In this document: positions 61,343 to 64,000 of the stretch, piece by piece
Layout of the letters: every line of letters begins with the position of its first letter
How positions within the stretch are numbered: the stretch's first letter is position 1
Assembly: GCA_016748015.1 (NCBI GenBank)
Contig: JAAOMT010000096.1
Location: forward strand, 242,039 to 306,038
From: Geosiphon pyriformis
Taxonomy: Eukaryota; Glomeromycota; Glomeromycetes; Archaeosporales; Geosiphonaceae
Direction of reading: 5' to 3'
Length of the DNA stretch: 64,000 bases
The notes under the pieces: model-generated
Databases searched by the model: none
Told to the model about the DNA's origin: nothing
What the model saw: only the letters and a program-made list of their open reading frames with translations
Translations under genes and position numbers: made by a program

Positions 61343-63153
61343 ATGAAGAAGACTGTTAAAGTTTCTGGTTCTGAGAGTGGTTTCAAGATGGTTGCGTCGA
61401 GAAAGAAAAGGAAGGGAGATGTATTGGCAGAAGATATTGATAATAGAGGGGTTGCTGCTGAAGCTTTTGGTGCTTGTTCATAGGGTTCTGAGACAGGTGA
61501 TACTACTGAGTCTGAAAGTATTGACATGGAGAAGAAGTGCTTGGTTGAAGAAACCAGTGTTGACTATGGTGAGAATGGTGCTTTCGCAGAAAGAGATCCT
61601 AATCAAACACCAAAAGGTTTGCATGTAATGATCAAAAAGGTGTTAGGGAAGTCTCTGGGTGTGATTAATTATGGTACTGTTAATACAGATGATGACATGT
61701 TAGACAATTTTTTTCTTCTCCTGCCCCCTCTACCTATCAAACTGACCATTAAAGTGCTTGTTCACAAATCTTTTGCTTTAGATATTGATCTTGTGGCCAT
61801 TGCTGAGAAGTCCTTTCAGGAAAAATTGAGTTTTATCAGAAAAATTTTTTCAAGTGTGAATGGTTTTGGGGGGGGGCTTCTACTCCCTCAAAATTTGGTA
61901 AAATTATTTGTGCAATTTTTACTTCAGAAAAGACAATAATGGCTGCTGAGAAGTTGACAAATGATTGTGGTAAATACCAATCTCAAGTGCTCTGTAAACA
62001 ACTGTATGAATCAGGCAATTGTGATGAAAGAAATTCCTGTGGGAACTTCCATGGAGGCTGTGCATGCTGCCATGTTTGAGTTTGGATTAATTAAGTCGAT
62101 CAAGATGCAATTGGTGGGTCTGTGGCAAAAAGTAATTGTCAAATTAGAAGATCAGAATTAGGCTGATCTCTTGGCATCTAAATGGTCTATCCTCATTGGA
62201 AAGAATGCAGTATGTGTGACCAGGGCCAATGTTGACAAACAGATGTGGAATTCCAGAGATGAATTCAGAGCACTGCTATACACTCTTTCTGTAGGGACAA
62301 ATGCTCATGACCTTTGGGATTTTGTTGGTTCGGTTAGTGAGAAAACATGTGTCATTGATTGTAATCCTGTTAGCTATGTCCATGCTTGCTGTGCTACTGT
62401 TTGCTTTGGGTCTGAATCTGATCTGATTAGTGCAATGATTACAACCCCAGTTATAAAAGGGATTGGTCTTCACTGGTCTTGCCTCTCTTTGGCACTATGC
62501 TCAGTCTGCAGTCTTCTTGGTCATATATCTCTCAATTGTGTTTTAGTTAAGGTTGATTCAACCCTAAAGGGCAGAAAGACACCTCTTTCTGCTCGGGATC
62601 AGGTCAGATTGGCGACTATCTACACTCAGAAGTCCACGTCCATTTCTCATCCATTGGTCTTCAGTGGTAAGACTTGGGCATCAGTTGTTGGTGCTCCTCT
62701 GGAGTGCAGTTTTTATGGTGCTGGTTCACTTTTTGGTTCTGACAATATTGGTAAATCTCTCTCTTCTGTTGTGGATGATTTGGAAAAGTGTTTGGTGAAT
62801 ATTGAGAGTGGTCTCATCAGCCTTATAGAACAAATTGGTGAGTTGGCTAAGAGGTTGAATTCACTTGTGCTGGCAGTTTTCCAGCCTAGCCCTGAATGTC
62901 AACTGCTGGTGACCCCCCCCCCCCATCACAGAATCAAGGAGAAAATATAGTGATGGAAGTGGGCTTGGGTGAGACCATTGGTGATAAGACTGCTATTGCT
63001 ACTGCTATGGTAAAAGACTTGTCTGCATTCCCCCATATTGTCAAGTTAGAGAATATGTTGAAAGGCCTTACTGCTTCAGTACTGAGTTTGTCTGCTCATT
63101 TTGACAGGTTGGTTCTGGCTGGTAGTATGATTCCACAATCTCCTTTCCAATGA
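61343..63153 (+). pseudogene. LINE ORF1 (nucleic-acid-binding, CCHC knuckle), broken
   Basis: The product begins MKKTVKVSGSESGF and would be about 600 residues. In-frame TAG at 61481-61483 and TAG at 62159-62161 interrupt it. The frame shifts at a G9 run (61868-61876), returns near 61965, and shifts again at a C12 run (62913-62924), after which it runs to TGA at 63151-63153. The middle (about 62000-62450: VMKEIPVGTSMEAVHAAMFE, FGLIKSIKMQL, then VDKQMWNSRDEF) looks like an RRM-like fold. The knuckle CSVCSLLGHISLNC (62498-62539) fits CX2CX4HX4C. The family role is binding element RNA for target-primed reverse transcription. Confidence 0.85.
62498..62539 (+). other. CCHC zinc knuckle in LINE ORF1
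   Basis: CSVCSLLGHISLNC has the CX2CX4HX4C spacing of retroelement nucleic-acid-binding knuckles. All four ligands are intact although the ORF is broken. Confidence 0.85.
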
Positions 63154-64000
63154 GTGGTATTATTTGGAAAATTGCTACTTGTAATGTTAGAGATATGAAT
63201 GTTCCTGCTAAACAGAATGATATTGTTTGATGGCATAAGAATATGGACAATTTGGTTTCGATTTTTACAAAGACTAAGTTGAAGGATAAGGTTTGTTCAT
63301 AGATGGCCACCAAATTTGGTGGTGTTCAAGTTTTCTCTTCTGGTTTGAACTCTGGTTATGTGAGTGCTGGTGTGGCGATTGTCATGAACAACTTTTTGGC
63401 TAAACATGTATGTAAAGTTTCTGAGGTGCCAGGTTGTTTTCTTTGTATCAGATTACTTTTCAAAAATAAACTTTCGGTTTCAATTTTGGGGCTCTATGCT
63501 GGTGCCTCCTTGACTGTCCAATTTTCCCAGGCTGTTGAGATAAATTCTCTGATCGCAAAGGCTGTAAATGAATTTTCTTTTGTTATCCTTGGTGGTGATT
63601 TCAACGAAGATGGTTCTCATAGATGTGCTAACTTTAAGAAATGTTTTGATTTGGATTTAGTGAATTCTCTGGGTAAGAGTTTCTTTGTAAAGACATCCAC
63701 ATGGTATAACTCTCATGGTGTTGAAAAAACAATTGATTTTGTTTTTATATCTTCAAATTTGGTTAATGTGGTAGTGGATCGCAGTGTGACTGATGTCTTG
63801 GAGCACTTTGATACTAATCACAAAGCTGTTACTGTTTCTGTGGAGCTGGGGGGTCTTTTGGATGTACACCTCTCTTCACTCTACAAACAGACAAACAAGA
63901 ACTGTTAGAAGTTTGATGTTAAAGGTGCTGATAATCTGAAATAGTGTGAGTTTAAGGCTGCCTCGGCTGCCAATGCTACTGTGCTTTTGGATGCTTTTGA
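63150..64000 (+). pseudogene. LINE ORF2, endonuclease domain, broken and partial
   Basis: Starts MSGIIWKIATCNVRDMN, the usual TxNxRG-like opening of the apurinic-type (EEP) endonuclease. The metal-binding Glu of the ETKL motif is Lys here (TKTKL, codon 63270-63272, one G-to-A step). Stops occur at 63228-63230 (TGA) and 63300-63302 (TAG). After that the frame is open to 63906-63908 and includes VILGGDFNEDG (D-x-N motif at 63597-63605), TIDFVFISSNL and the final catalytic His in DTNHKAVTV (63819-63821). Further stops follow near 63942. The RT domain is outside the window. The lost Glu and the stops mean no activity. Confidence 0.87.

Larger units (their letters stand above)
61205..64000 (+). 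mobile_element. non-LTR retrotransposon (LINE), 5' part, decayed, runs off the window
   Basis: GC jumps at about 61.2 kb. A short pyrimidine-rich leader is followed by ORF1 (from ATG 61343, with RNA-binding-type features and a CCHC knuckle) and ORF2 (from ATG 63150, apurinic-type endonuclease). The reverse transcriptase should lie beyond 64000. ORF1 stop and ORF2 start overlap as ATGA (63150-63153). Both ORFs carry stops and frameshifts, so this copy is dead. Codon use and GC differ strongly from the neighbouring domain, as expected for an inserted element. Confidence 0.9.

Noticed and set aside
1-64000. CRISPR arrays, rRNA genes, telomere repeats, phage genes
   Set aside because: None seen; spliced eukaryotic genes make bacterial systems implausible here.

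Overview
The window looks like nuclear DNA of an arbuscular mycorrhizal fungus (Glomeromycotina, probably Rhizophagus-like). The reasons are an extremely AT-rich background, compact multi-exon genes with GTAAGT-type donors, class 3 lipase and F-box/zinc families of the type common there, a fungal PILS-type carrier, and a LINE whose ORF1 carries a CCHC knuckle. This assignment is inference; no rRNA or barcode locus is present. Genes are sparse. I support six gene models, one broken gene and one LINE, separated by long AT-rich tracts. Splice sites were chosen by hand from GT/AG signals and reading-frame continuity. Exons are given in the evidence text because each entry holds one interval.

Layout: 1-108 is the 3' end of an unknown CDS. 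109-4300 is AT-rich and holds a decayed coding remnant near 3.5-3.7 kb. 4318-5761 (-) is a four-exon class 3 lipase-like gene whose catalytic serine is replaced by glycine. 5.8-16.6 kb has no gene. 16.6-17.4 kb (-) holds a frameshifted Gln-rich coiled-coil gene and a second remnant. 17.4-19.7 kb is AT-rich, with a decayed coding island at its end. 19742-20137 (-) encodes a small secreted Cys/Trp-rich protein. 20.2-29.3 kb is AT-rich with several decayed coding islands and a 12-bp minisatellite. 29307-30487 (+) is an F-box/zinc gene. 31-41.7 kb is mostly empty, with a Tc1/mariner-like MITE at 33.3 kb and a doubtful membrane-protein locus at 37 kb. 41755-43467 (+) is a complete PILS/auxin-efflux-carrier-like gene. 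44-45 kb holds more decayed coding sequence. 49506-50895 (-) is a complete six-exon snurportin-1 gene with a 27-nt micro-exon. 52027-53290 (-) is a paralogue of the F-box gene at 29.3 kb with the same intron position. 54.4-61.2 kb is an exceptionally AT-rich, apparently CpG-free domain. 61.2-64.0 kb is the 5' half of a decayed LINE running off the window.

The genes do not form an obvious pathway. Snurportin (import of capped snRNPs), the PILS carrier (probably ER membrane) and the F-box proteins (probable SCF substrate adaptors) are household or regulatory genes. The secreted Cys/Trp-rich protein and the lipase-like protein are the accessory, possibly symbiosis-facing members. A recurrent theme is old coding sequence with in-frame stops, surviving as GC-higher islands in an AT sea.
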